In this document: positions 9,870 through 18,170 of the stretch, one piece after another
Layout: each line of letters starts with the position of its first letter
Position numbering within the stretch: position 1 is the first letter of the stretch
NCBI RefSeq assembly: GCF_000695625.1
Contig: NZ_JMQI01000001.1
Location: 62,001 to 126,000, forward strand
Length of the DNA: 64,000 nucleotides
From: Amycolatopsis rifamycinica
GTDB lineage: Bacteria; Actinomycetota; Actinomycetes; Mycobacteriales; Pseudonocardiaceae
Direction: 5' to 3'
The notes under the pieces: generated by a model
What the model was told of the DNA's origin: nothing
What the model saw: the letters and a program-made list of their open reading frames with translations, nothing else
Database searches by the model: none
Position numbers and translations under genes: made by a program

Positions 9870-11251
9870 GCGAGCTCCTCGTACATTTCGCGGCGGAAGT
9901 TCAGCGTTTCGGTGAGCGCCCGGCGCCACGGCCCGGCGTCCATGGTCAGGCGGGTGGTGGCCAGCGGGTGGCGCAGGCACTCCGGCGGGACGGCCCGCGC
10001 GATGACGACCGCGGCGTGCGAGACCAGGCGGTGGTCGTCCTGGCGGGCGACCCAGTCGAGCAGCGCGGTGCCGAGGGCCTTCGTCCACGGCCGGGGCAGT
10101 TCGTGCACCAGCCGGGCGAACGATTCGACGGGCAGCCGGCCGACGAGGTGCCCGACGGTGGCGGCCTGGCTCGCCGGGCTCAGCACGCCGAGCAGCGGTG
10201 GCGTGGTGCGCCCGCCGGGATCGGCGCCGATGAGCGCCTGCGCCCAGGTTTCGTCCCGCTGCCGCAGGGCGGCGGTGGCCCAGGAGTCCCGCAGCACGGC
10301 GGCCGGGCAGCCTTCGACGGTCATCCGCACGACCTCGGCCGGCGGGCCGAACTCGCTCCAGAAGGACAGCGGAGCGGCCGCGACGAGGGTGCGCAGGCGG
10401 ACGGTGCCGTCGCCGCGTTCGCCCTGGGGGAGCGTGACGGTGAGAACCCGGTTCCGGCGGCGGACCAGTGGCCTCAGCCGTTCGGCCATGCCGCGCCCGT
10501 AGCGGGTGCCGGGCAGCCGCCCGAGCAGGTCGGCGGCCTGTTCCCGGACGGCGGCGGCCCGGTCGGTGAGCGCGGCCTCGAGGAAGGCTTCGTCGTCGGC
10601 CCGGACGTGCCCGCCGAGGACGCCGAGGAAGTCGGCCCGGACGTCGGCGGGCTCGATCTTCCAGGAGGCGGCGAGGGCCTCGCGGGCGGCGTCGGGATCG
10701 TCGGCGAGCTTGGCGGCCAGCCACCGGCGGCGCTGGGCGAGGCTGCCGTACTGCCAGACGTCGGCCTGCTCTTCCGCGGGCGCGGCGAGGAAGGACCAGT
10801 CGGGGTTCCGCTGCCCGAGCCAGGCACCGGTGGGCCCGGCGACGGTGACCAGCGGCCCCCGCAGGGCGGCTTTCGTGCGGGCGGCCTCGGCGAGCAGCGG
10901 CAGGGTTTCGGGCGGGACGCGGTAACCGGTGCCGGCGACGATCCCGAGCCACTCGAGCAGCAGATCGGGGTGACTGGCGGCGAGAAGCCGGCCGAGCCGG
11001 TCCCGCGCGAGCGGCGGCACGAAGGGCCGCTCGTCCTTGGCGGCGACGGGAAGCGGCCGCACCTCGCGCAGCGCCTGCCGCCCGGCCCGCCGGTAGGTCC
11101 CGATCACGGCCGCGGCGGCGAGCAGCTGTTCGGCGGGATCTTCGCGGTCGGCGATGAGGCTCTGGACGGCGGGCGGCTGCGCGGAGAGGTCGAGGGTGCG
11201 CCGCCGGGTGCCGAGGAGGGCGGTGCCGACGAGATCTTCCCAGGCTTTCAC
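9866..11251 (-). CDS. DUF5691 family protein
   Basis: A 461-residue, Leu/Arg-rich, all-helical protein beginning KAWEDLVGTALLGTRRRTLD, which is characteristic of DUF5691. The repeated Leu-rich helices (for example DRAAAVREQAADLLGRLPGT) suggest a HEAT-like scaffold. No catalytic motif is evident. It is the first of four genes linked by 4-base overlaps and is likely a structural or adaptor component of the MoxR-VWA assembly. The role is inferred from context only. Confidence 0.82.
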   Translation of the reverse strand: MKAWEDLVGTALLGTRRRTLDLSAQPPAVQSLIADREDPAEQLLAAAAVIGTYRRAGRQALREVRPLPVAAKDERPFVPPLARDRLGRLLAASHPDLLLEWLGIVAGTGYRVPPETLPLLAEAARTKAALRGPLVTVAGPTGAWLGQRNPDWSFLAAPAEEQADVWQYGSLAQRRRWLAAKLADDPDAAREALAASWKIEPADVRADFLGVLGGHVRADDEAFLEAALTDRAAAVREQAADLLGRLPGTRYGRGMAERLRPLVRRRNRVLTVTLPQGERGDGTVRLRTLVAAAPLSFWSEFGPPAEVVRMTVEGCPAAVLRDSWATAALRQRDETWAQALIGADPGGRTTPPLLGVLSPASQAATVGHLVGRLPVESFARLVHELPRPWTKALGTALLDWVARQDDHRLVSHAAVVIARAVPPECLRHPLATTRLTMDAGPWRRALTETLNFRREMYEELA

Positions 11252-11453
11252 GGCTTCACCGCCTTTCGGAGTGGGTCGGTCGGGGTTCGCGGGGAGTGGG
11301 TGGGTTGCTGATCGAGGGATGGGAGTGGCTTGGAGCCGGTCGAGCGGGCGCGGGTGGGTTGGCGCCCGCTGAAGAGCCGGCGGCGTGGCCCGGCTCCGGG
11401 CCGGCCGGGCAACGCGCGGGTTGCGGGCTGGTGCGGGTGGGCTTCGGATCGGT

Positions 11454-12773
11454 TCACAGCCGCACCGCCCGGCCTTCGTGCCAGCACGTCAGCGGCCTCA
11501 GGCCCGCCGGGCTCCACTCGCCCGCCACCGTCAGCGGGCGGCCCGCCGACAGCGCCAGCAGCGACCACGGGAACGCGTACGGCACCAGCGGCAGCGCCGT
11601 TCCGTCCTTTTCGGACAGACACCAGCCGCCCGCGTGCTCCGCCGGTGTCACGCCCGAGAGCAGCACCGGCCAGCGCTCCACCCACGGGTCCGCCGCCATC
11701 GCCCGGGCGTGCGCCGCCAGGGCTTCCGAAATCGAACCTCCCTCGGCCGCCGGGGCCGCGGACGGGATGCCGCGCTCCGCCACCAAAGCCCGCAGGGGCG
11801 CCGCGCCCGGGTAGAACGCCAGCTCCGCCGTCAGGCGGTGGCCTGGGGGCAACGACGCGTCCAGGGGACGGCCCGGTGGCGCGAACGACAGCACCAGTGC
11901 GTCCCGGCCCGTGCCGAGGCCGCGCAACCACGTCCGGCGGGTGAGCAGGCGGTCGTTCTCCTCGTCGGCCGCGCCGGTGATCAGCCATTCGTCCGCCACG
12001 CGCTCGCCGCTCTCCAGCACCTTCGCCGTCTCCACCGAGAAGCCGAGGCGGGTGCGGACCGTCTCCGCCAACGCCGGCGGCAGCGACTCCAGGCGCGTGG
12101 CCGCGTCCGCCAGCAGGTACAGCTGGGACAGCTCGGCCAGCAGCGCCTCCGGCCAGTCGCGGCGGCCGACGACCGCCGCCGCCCGGCGCAGGCCGCCCGC
12201 GAGGCCCGACGCCTGGGCGTCGACCATGCGGACCGCGACCGTGCGCAGCTCTTCGCCGCCGTTGCGCTCGAAGCCCGCGAAACCCGCGCCGATCCGGTCG
12301 GTGAGCCAGACCTTCAGCTCCGCGACGCCGCCCTCGACGCGGGACGCCCGCTCGGAAGCGCGCCGGGCGGCCGCCTCCTCGTCCTTCGGGCCCGCCGCCT
12401 CGGCGCGTTTCTCCGCTCGGCGTGCGCGATCGGCGCGTTCGGCCAGCCAGGCGTGCACCCACTCCGGTGCCGCGCCCGCGTCGACCCGGCCGGCCGCCCA
12501 GAGCAGCAGCAACCCCAGCGCGTGCTTGCACGGGAACTTCCGGCTGGGACAGGAACACCGGAACGCGGGTTCGGCGAGCTCGACGCACGTCTGGTACGGC
12601 TTCTTGCCACTGCCCTGGCAGAAGCCCCACACGGCGTCTTCGGACGCGCCCGCGCCCGACCACCTCGCCGGCGTGGCGAGCGCCCGGCCCGCCTTCTCCG
12701 ACGCGGGATCCGGCGCCAGCCCGGCCACGCGTTCCGCGGTCCACGGCACCGCCGTCACCACCTGTCCCCCCAC
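11454..12773 (-). CDS. SWIM zinc-finger protein
   Basis: The 439-residue protein has a SWIM-type zinc-binding motif at residues 73-84 (CSCPSRKFPCKH: Cys73, Cys75, Cys82, His84), predicted to bind nucleic acid or protein. The remainder is helical, with an Arg/Glu-rich linker (residues 110-150) and a C-terminal domain ending in a Trp-His segment. I chose GTG 12773 because GAGGGAG lies just upstream and the conserved VTAVPWTAERVAGLAPD follows. It is separated by about 200 bp from the DUF5691 gene but oriented the same way, and probably belongs to the same functional set. Confidence 0.87.
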   Translation of the reverse strand: MGGQVVTAVPWTAERVAGLAPDPASEKAGRALATPARWSGAGASEDAVWGFCQGSGKKPYQTCVELAEPAFRCSCPSRKFPCKHALGLLLLWAAGRVDAGAAPEWVHAWLAERADRARRAEKRAEAAGPKDEEAAARRASERASRVEGGVAELKVWLTDRIGAGFAGFERNGGEELRTVAVRMVDAQASGLAGGLRRAAAVVGRRDWPEALLAELSQLYLLADAATRLESLPPALAETVRTRLGFSVETAKVLESGERVADEWLITGAADEENDRLLTRRTWLRGLGTGRDALVLSFAPPGRPLDASLPPGHRLTAELAFYPGAAPLRALVAERGIPSAAPAAEGGSISEALAAHARAMAADPWVERWPVLLSGVTPAEHAGGWCLSEKDGTALPLVPYAFPWSLLALSAGRPLTVAGEWSPAGLRPLTCWHEGRAVRL

Positions 12774-12904
12774 TGTGCTCCCTCGCTTTCCGGTACTCGC
12801 TGAAGCATGCCAGCACCCACCGACATTTTCCGGGGGTTCGGGTGGCGGAGCCCCCGACCTGGGGCGGAGCCCCGGATGCACTGACATTTTCCGGAGGCGA
12901 CTAT

Positions 12905-12916
12905 TCTAGTGCTAGA
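12905..12916. promoter_or_regulatory. Palindromic PadR-type operator overlapping its promoter
   Basis: TCTAG-TG-CTAGA is a perfect 5+2+5 inverted repeat, 9 bases before the PadR GTG start. It overlaps a TATTCT-like -10 element. The tight spacing suggests leaderless transcription with autoregulation. Confidence 0.65.
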
Positions 12917-12924
12917 GTACCGCC

Positions 12925-13434
12925 GTGCTGACCGACGCGGAGCTCACGGTGCTGGGTCTGGTGGCCGAGCGGCCGAGGCACGGCTACGAGCTGGACGAGG
13001 TCGTCTCGGAACGCGGCATGCGCGACTGGACGGCGCTCGGCTTCAGCTCGATCTACTACGTCCTGGGCAAACTCCGCGAGAAAGGCCTGGTCGCCGAGGT
13101 CGAGGGGGAACGCGCGCACGCCAAGGCCAAGAAGACGTTCACGGTCACCGAAGCGGGCCGCCAGGCGTGCGCGGCGGCCGCCGAAGCCGCCATCGCGGAG
13201 CTGCGGCCGGTGCACCCGCCGGTGCTCGTCGGCCTGGCCAACAGCCCGGCCGTCCCGCCCGAACGGCTCGCGGCCGCGCTGGCCCGGCGCGCGGAAGCCG
13301 TCGGGGAACGGCTGGCCGAGGTCCGGCGCGCCGCCGCGGCCCAGGAGGACGCCCCGGCGTTCGTCCGGGCGATCTTCGACTACTCCATCGCCCAACTCGA
13401 GGCGGAAGCCCGGTGGCTGGAAGGAATCACCTGA
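12925..13434 (+). CDS. PadR-family transcriptional regulator
   Basis: The 169-residue protein has an N-terminal PadR winged helix (LTVLGLVAERPRHGYELDEVV, residues 5-25, and SSIYYVLGKLREKGLV, 40-55) and a C-terminal helical dimerisation region. It is the first gene of a two-gene operon with a GyrI-like ligand-binding protein, coupled through TGATG. A palindrome on its own promoter suggests autorepression, relieved by a small molecule. There is no Shine-Dalgarno, consistent with a leaderless mRNA. Confidence 0.9.
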   Translation: MLTDAELTVLGLVAERPRHGYELDEVVSERGMRDWTALGFSSIYYVLGKLREKGLVAEVEGERAHAKAKKTFTVTEAGRQACAAAAEAAIAELRPVHPPVLVGLANSPAVPPERLAAALARRAEAVGERLAEVRRAAAAQEDAPAFVRAIFDYSIAQLEAEARWLEGIT

Positions 13435-14033
13435 TGCCCTATGACCTCAAGAAGGAACTGAAGCAGCTCTACGCTCCGAAGAACCGCGACTGGGCGCTGC
13501 TCGACGTGCCCGAGCAGCAGTTCCTCGCCATCGACGGCCGCGGCAACCCGAATACGGCCGAGAGCTACAAGAAAGCCGTCGAAGCGCTATACGCCTTCGC
13601 GTACACGATCAAGTTTTCGGCGAAGCAACGTGGCGAAGACTTCGTCGTGGGCCCGCTGGAAGGGCTGTGGTGGGCGGACGACTACACCGCGTTCACCGTG
13701 CGCGCCAAGGACTCCTGGCAGTGGACGATGCTCATCGCGCAGCCGCCGTGGATCGGGGAGGACGCGGTCGAGGAAGCCCGGGAAACCGTGGTGCGCAAGA
13801 AGAAGATCGATGCGCCCGTGCGGTTCGAGAAGCTGCACGAGGGCCGGTGCGCGCAGGCCCTCCACCTCGGCTCGCACGACGACGAGGGCCCGCTGCTGGC
13901 CCGCCTGCACGACGAATACGTTGTGGAGCAAGGGCTGAAGCTGACCGGCCTGCACCACGAGGTCTACCTCGGCGATCCGCGGCGGACCGAGCCGGCGAAG
14001 CTCAAGACCGTGCTGCGTCAGCCGGTCGGCTGA
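13434..14033 (+). CDS. GyrI-like small-molecule binding domain protein
   Basis: A 199-residue protein of the GyrI-like/DUF-type family (DVPEQQFLAIDGRGNPN, residues 19-35; GPLEGLWW 71-78; GLHHEVYLGDPRR near the end). This domain binds drug-like small molecules in stand-alone proteins and in MerR/AraC regulators, and some members hydrolyse cyclopropanoids. Its ATG overlaps the PadR stop (TGATG), so it is probably co-translated and may sense or process the PadR ligand. Its last 16 bases overlap a convergent gene. Confidence 0.85.
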   Translation: MPYDLKKELKQLYAPKNRDWALLDVPEQQFLAIDGRGNPNTAESYKKAVEALYAFAYTIKFSAKQRGEDFVVGPLEGLWWADDYTAFTVRAKDSWQWTMLIAQPPWIGEDAVEEARETVVRKKKIDAPVRFEKLHEGRCAQALHLGSHDDEGPLLARLHDEYVVEQGLKLTGLHHEVYLGDPRRTEPAKLKTVLRQPVG

Positions 14034-14281
14034 TCGAGCTCGGCGAGGCCGCTCTCCCAGCGCACCCGGCGTTGCTCGGACGTCTGCTCCCACCAAGGCT
14101 CGCCGCGTTCGCCCAACGCGACCTTCGCCGTCTGGACGCGGGCGCGGTCCTGCACCCGCCGGGCCGCCATCAGGTGCTTCTGCAGGCGGTCTCGGACGTC
14201 CTCGGGGATCTCCGGGTCCGTGGCCCGCCAGCGGCGGCCGTGTACGACGATGTACCGGCCGTCCGGCGTGTGCTCGGGCAT
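14018..14281 (-). CDS. Conserved small hypothetical protein (87 aa)
   Basis: A small charged protein starting MPEHTPDGRYIVVHGRRWRATDP with a C-terminal AKVALGERGEPWWEQ segment. I recognise this as a widespread actinobacterial protein of unknown function, sometimes mislabelled as a Tol transporter component. It has no membrane segment or signal peptide. Its ATG overlaps the stop of the acyl-CoA synthetase fusion (TGATG), so the two are probably co-translated. It ends inside the convergent GyrI-like gene. Confidence 0.78.
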   Translation of the reverse strand: MPEHTPDGRYIVVHGRRWRATDPEIPEDVRDRLQKHLMAARRVQDRARVQTAKVALGERGEPWWEQTSEQRRVRWESGLAELDQPTG

Positions 14282-16347
14282 CAGTACTCGCTCGTCGCCG
14301 GCCAGGTGTCGTCGTGGAGGAGGCGCTTGAGGATCTTGCCCGTCGCGTTGCGGGGGAGGTCCGGGACGAAATACACGTCCCGTGGCACCGCGAACCGGGC
14401 CAGGCGCTGGTGGATGTACTGCCGGATGTCCTCCGCGTGCAGGGACGCGCCCCGGCGCGGGACGACGTACGCCGCCAGGCGCTGGCCCCACTCCGCGTCC
14501 GCCACGCCGACCACCGCCGCGTCGTGGACGCCCGGCAGCGCCACCAGTGCTTCCTCCACCGGGCGCGGGAACACGTTCTCGCCGCCCGAGACGATCATCT
14601 CGTCGGCGCGGCCGGTGATGAACAGGCGGCCCGCCGCGTCGAGGTAGCCGACGTCGCCGCTGGCCATCATGTCCGCCGCGCGCGCCGGGTCGGTTCCGCT
14701 CGTGTAGCCCTCGAACAGCATGTCGTTGCCGACGAAGATCTGGCCCTCGCCGCCCGGCGGCACCGGCTTGCGGTCCTCGTCCAGGATCGCCAGGCGCGTG
14801 CCGAGCGGGCAGCGGCCGGCCGTGGTGGGCGCCGCGCGCAGGTCGGCCGGGTCGGCGATGCTCGCCCAGGACACTTCGGTCGAGCCGTAGAAGTTGTAGA
14901 GGACGTCGCCGAAGGTGTCCATGAACGACGTCACGAACGGCCCGGACATCGCCGAGCCGCTGCTGGCCACGATCCGCAGGGAAGACAGGTCGTAGCGCGC
15001 GCGGACCCGTTCGGGCAGGTCCATGATGCGCTGCAGCATGATCGGCACGGCGAACAGCGCGTCGCACTTCTGCTCGGCGATCGTCCGCAACGTCTCTTCG
15101 GCGTCGAACTTGCGGATCAGCGCGAGCGACGCCCGCAGCGCCATGCCGATCTGCATCGCGGCGAGGCCCCACGTGTGGAACAGCGGGGCCGCCACGAGCA
15201 GCCGGTCGCCGGCGCGCAGCGGGATCCGGTCGAGGATCGCCGCCGCGGTGCCCATGCCCTTCGGCGTGGGACGGCGGGCGCCCTTCGGCGTCCCGGTGGT
15301 GCCGGAGGTCAGCACGATCAGCCGGCCCGGGCGCTCGACCGGCTTCGGGCGGTCGGCGGGCGCGGCCTGGATCAGCTCGTCGACGGTCGGGTAGCCGGCG
15401 TCGGCGTCCGGCCAGGTGCTGATCCGGGCGAAATCGCCGGGCACGTTCGCGATGGTCTGCGCGAATTCGTCGTCGGCCAGCACGGCGGAGGGCCGGTGCT
15501 CGGCGAGCACGTCCTTCACCGAGGCGGCGGACAGGCCCGTGTTCAGCAGGATGACGTCGGCGCCGAGCTTGCTGGCCGCGACGAACGACTCGATCATCGC
15601 GGCGTGGTTGCGGCACATCAGCGCGATCCGGTCGCGTTCGACGACGCCGAGTTCGCTCAGCGCGTTGGCGAGCCGGTCGCTGCGCTCCTGGACCTGACGG
15701 AAGGTGCGGAAGCTGCGCTCGTCGTGCAGGGCGGGCTCGTCCGGGACGCGCGCCGCCGCGGCCTGGTAGCCGCCCGCGACCGTGGCGCCCCACTGCGCGA
15801 GGGAGTTCAGCTGACGCGCCAGCTTGTCCGGGCGCCCGGCGCTGAGCACGCCGGCGCGCAGCAGGATGCTCGTGGTGCGCAGCTTGGTGGCCTTGTTGGT
15901 CTCGCCGTCGGTTTCGGGGTCGTGCTCGCCGGCCAGGTGCAGGTCCAGGCGCCGGGCGAGGGCGCGGACGTCCTTCTTGATCGACGACACGAGGTCCAGG
16001 TGCGCCGGCGGCAGCATCATCCGCACGAACAGCTCGGTCTTGCCGCCGGCCAGCGGTCTGAGCTCGATGGAGACCCAGGTGCCTTCGTCGGGGACGCCGC
16101 ACCACACGACGTGCTCGCCCGGCCGGTAGACGACGGCCTGCATCTGCGTCTCGAACATCGGTCCCCGCGCGGGGACGATCCGGATCGAGCCCTTCGGGCC
16201 GCGCCCGCGCCCGGCCGGCTCCTGGATCTCGCACCAGCTGATCTCCGGCACGAATCGCGAGTACCACTCCGGCGATCCGACGATCTGCCACACCACGTCC
16301 GGCGGGTGCCCGACCACGGCACTCGCTTCGACCACATCGTCACGCAT
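14281..16347 (-). CDS. SRPBCC (START-like) domain fused to an AMP-binding acyl-CoA synthetase
   Basis: A 688-residue two-part enzyme. Residues 1-150 form a polyketide-cyclase/SRPBCC lipid-binding domain (VEASAVVGHPPDVVWQIV). Residues about 195-685 form an ANL-family ligase with LIVLTSGTTGTPKGARRPTPKG (P-loop-like A3 region), a YGSTEV-type A5 motif, TGRADEMIVSGGENVFP (A8 hinge region) and the catalytic lysine in NATGKILKRLL (A10). It likely activates a fatty or aromatic acid as an acyl-AMP, then an acyl-CoA, with the SRPBCC part binding hydrophobic substrate. It is divergent from nothing; a small conserved gene follows by overlap. A TetR-like palindrome lies upstream. Confidence 0.87.
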   Translation of the reverse strand: MRDDVVEASAVVGHPPDVVWQIVGSPEWYSRFVPEISWCEIQEPAGRGRGPKGSIRIVPARGPMFETQMQAVVYRPGEHVVWCGVPDEGTWVSIELRPLAGGKTELFVRMMLPPAHLDLVSSIKKDVRALARRLDLHLAGEHDPETDGETNKATKLRTTSILLRAGVLSAGRPDKLARQLNSLAQWGATVAGGYQAAAARVPDEPALHDERSFRTFRQVQERSDRLANALSELGVVERDRIALMCRNHAAMIESFVAASKLGADVILLNTGLSAASVKDVLAEHRPSAVLADDEFAQTIANVPGDFARISTWPDADAGYPTVDELIQAAPADRPKPVERPGRLIVLTSGTTGTPKGARRPTPKGMGTAAAILDRIPLRAGDRLLVAAPLFHTWGLAAMQIGMALRASLALIRKFDAEETLRTIAEQKCDALFAVPIMLQRIMDLPERVRARYDLSSLRIVASSGSAMSGPFVTSFMDTFGDVLYNFYGSTEVSWASIADPADLRAAPTTAGRCPLGTRLAILDEDRKPVPPGGEGQIFVGNDMLFEGYTSGTDPARAADMMASGDVGYLDAAGRLFITGRADEMIVSGGENVFPRPVEEALVALPGVHDAAVVGVADAEWGQRLAAYVVPRRGASLHAEDIRQYIHQRLARFAVPRDVYFVPDLPRNATGKILKRLLHDDTWPATSEY

Positions 16348-16651
16348 TGTCTGCCCTCACCGAAGTGTCACCGAACGCACGTTCAGGTCACGGAGGCGTC
16401 ACAATAGCAGCAAACGGGTGAGCAGGGGTACTCCGAACGGCCAGATACCGGCGGGTAACGGACACTCCCAGTGGGCCCTTCCCGTGTCCACTGTAGACCG
16501 ATTAACGGCGTTCACCAGGCATAGCGGCGATCGAGCCGGTCAACGTGATCGACAGGCGAGGTATGCGGGCTCCGCGGGCGTCCGTCGGTGAAGGCGAACT
16601 CTGAACAGAGCAATAACGGCACAAAGGGCATAGCGGACACGCTAAGGGTGG
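16348..16651. other. Intergenic region upstream of the acyl-CoA synthetase gene
   Basis: About 300 bases with no supportable coding sequence. It holds the synthetase promoter with the palindrome at 16373-16384, and a GGACAC...GTGTCC inverted pair near 16460-16492. The rest is unassigned. Confidence 0.5.
16373..16384. promoter_or_regulatory. Possible TetR-type operator upstream of the acyl-CoA synthetase fusion
   Basis: GAACG-CA-CGTTC is a perfect inverted repeat 26 bases upstream of the synthetase ATG, inside its probable promoter. It resembles operators of TetR-family lipid regulators. No regulator gene is adjacent. Confidence 0.4.
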
Positions 16652-17590
16652 TCACGATCCGTAGCGGGCGAGGAGTTCCGCGCCCAGCCGGGCCAGTTCG
16701 GCTTTCACCGACTCCGGGCCTTCCACCTCGACGAGCGCGCCCCACCCCGCGAGCTCCTGCGCGATCATCACCGGCGCCGGCGCGGCCACCCGCGCCCGGA
16801 CCCGATCCCCGGGCAGCTCGGCGACCAGCTCGCAGTGCCGCCCGAACCGCCCCCGCAGCACGGGGAAGTGCCGCCGGTCGAGCACCACGTCGGCGCTGAG
16901 CAGCGACCGGCGCTTCTCCACCTCCTCGACGACCTCCTGCCACACCGCCGCCAGCTCCAGGTCCGACGGCCGCTCCGCGGGCTCGTCGGTCACCACGGCC
17001 GAGACGATCCGGTCGACGCGGAACGTCCGCCTGCCCTTGGCCGTGCCCGCGACCAGGTACCAGAGCTCGTCCTTGTCGACCAGGCCCCACGGGTCCACGA
17101 GCCGCTCGGACTTCTCGCGCCCGGCGTACGCGAGGCGGACGCGGCGGCGCGCGATGACGGCGTCCCGCAGCCGCGAGACCATCGGCGGCCGCTCCGTGGG
17201 GCGCTCGCCCCAGCCCGCCTGGTCGACGACGATCGCGTCCGCCGCCGCTTCGGCGTCCGCCCGGAACGTGCCCGGTAGCGCGCCCAGCAGCTTCCGCAGG
17301 GCCGACTTGACCTCCGGCGCCCCCGCCGCCGCCGGGCCGGCCAGGAGGAAGAGCGCCTGGGCCTCGCCCGCGCTCAGGCCCGAGAGGTCGGTGCGTGCGC
17401 CGCCGACGAGTTGCCAGCCGCCGCCGCGGCCTGGCTGCGGGTAGACCGGCACGCCGGCCGCCGACAGGGCTTCGAGGTCGCGACGGGCCGTGGCGACGGA
17501 GATCTCCAGCTCCGATGCGAGCTCGGCGGCCGTGACGCGGCCGCGCGCCTGCATCAGCAGCAGGGTGGCCACGAGGCGGTCGGCGCGCAC
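16652..17590 (-). CDS. WYL-domain (YafY-type) transcriptional regulator
   Basis: A 312-residue DeoR/YafY-like regulator. It has an N-terminal HTH (ADRLVATLLLMQARGRVTAAELASELEISVATARRDLEAL), a WYL domain centred on DPWGLVDKDELWYLVAGTAKGRRTFRVDRI, and a C-terminal WCX domain ending in AELLARYGS. WYL domains bind ligands such as nucleotides or oligomers. I chose GTG 17590 because the HTH begins there; longer starts would add an Arg/Pro-rich stretch over the promoter. It is divergent from a VOC gene, with a perfect palindrome between them. Confidence 0.87.
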   Translation of the reverse strand: MRADRLVATLLLMQARGRVTAAELASELEISVATARRDLEALSAAGVPVYPQPGRGGGWQLVGGARTDLSGLSAGEAQALFLLAGPAAAGAPEVKSALRKLLGALPGTFRADAEAAADAIVVDQAGWGERPTERPPMVSRLRDAVIARRRVRLAYAGREKSERLVDPWGLVDKDELWYLVAGTAKGRRTFRVDRIVSAVVTDEPAERPSDLELAAVWQEVVEEVEKRRSLLSADVVLDRRHFPVLRGRFGRHCELVAELPGDRVRARVAAPAPVMIAQELAGWGALVEVEGPESVKAELARLGAELLARYGS

Positions 17591-17711
17591 GAGGGAAGTG
17601 TCGCACTCGTCCCGGCGCCGGGCGGCGGGGCAGTGGGGTCCATTGTGGACTGGACGCCCGGCCGCTGCGGGAGACGTCCGCCCAGCGGCGGGCGCGGTGG
17701 GCACTCGAGGG

Positions 17712-17736
17712 AAAGTGCTCAGTTGGTGAGCACTTT
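17712..17736. promoter_or_regulatory. Perfect palindrome between the WYL regulator and the VOC gene
   Basis: AAAGTGCTCA (17712-17721) and TGAGCACTTT (17727-17736) are perfect 10-base arms with a GTTGG spacer, 41 bases before the VOC start. It is a strong operator candidate for the divergent WYL regulator. Confidence 0.7.
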
Positions 17737-17777
17737 GCCCCCGCATGATGGCTCCACACGATCGAGAGGAGCAGGAC

Positions 17778-18170
17778 ATGCTGCGAGGGATGGCCACCGT
17801 CACCTACTACGCCGAGGACCACGAGGCCGCGAAGGCCTGGTACACGGAGTTCCTGGGGGTCGAGCCGTACTACGGCGTCCCGGGGTACTTCGAGTTCCGG
17901 ATCGGCGACTACCAGCACGAACTCGGCATCATCGACCGCAGGTACGCCCCGTTCGCGCACGCCGAGCCGGGCGGCGAGATCGTCCGCTGGCACGTCGACG
18001 ACCTCGAAGCGACCTTCGCGCGCCTGCTCGAGCTGGGCGCCAAGGAGTACGAGCCGATCATCGAACGCGGGCCGGGTTTCGTGACGGCGTCGGTCGTCGA
18101 CCCGTTCGGGAACGTCCTCGGGATCATGACGAACGTGCACTATCTCGCGGTGCTGGCGGAACGCTCATGA
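17778..18170 (+). CDS. VOC family protein
   Basis: A 130-residue VOC protein: VTYYAEDHEAAKAWYTEFLGVEPY at the N-terminus and ASVVDPFGNVLGIMTN near the C-terminus. This architecture is found in small-molecule binding or modifying enzymes induced by their own substrate. ATG 17778 is preceded by GAGAGGAG; an earlier in-frame ATG at 17745 lacks a ribosome binding site. It probably is the main target of the divergent WYL regulator through the palindrome at 17712. The last 47 bases overlap a convergent gene. Confidence 0.87.
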   Translation: MLRGMATVTYYAEDHEAAKAWYTEFLGVEPYYGVPGYFEFRIGDYQHELGIIDRRYAPFAHAEPGGEIVRWHVDDLEATFARLLELGAKEYEPIIERGPGFVTASVVDPFGNVLGIMTNVHYLAVLAERS

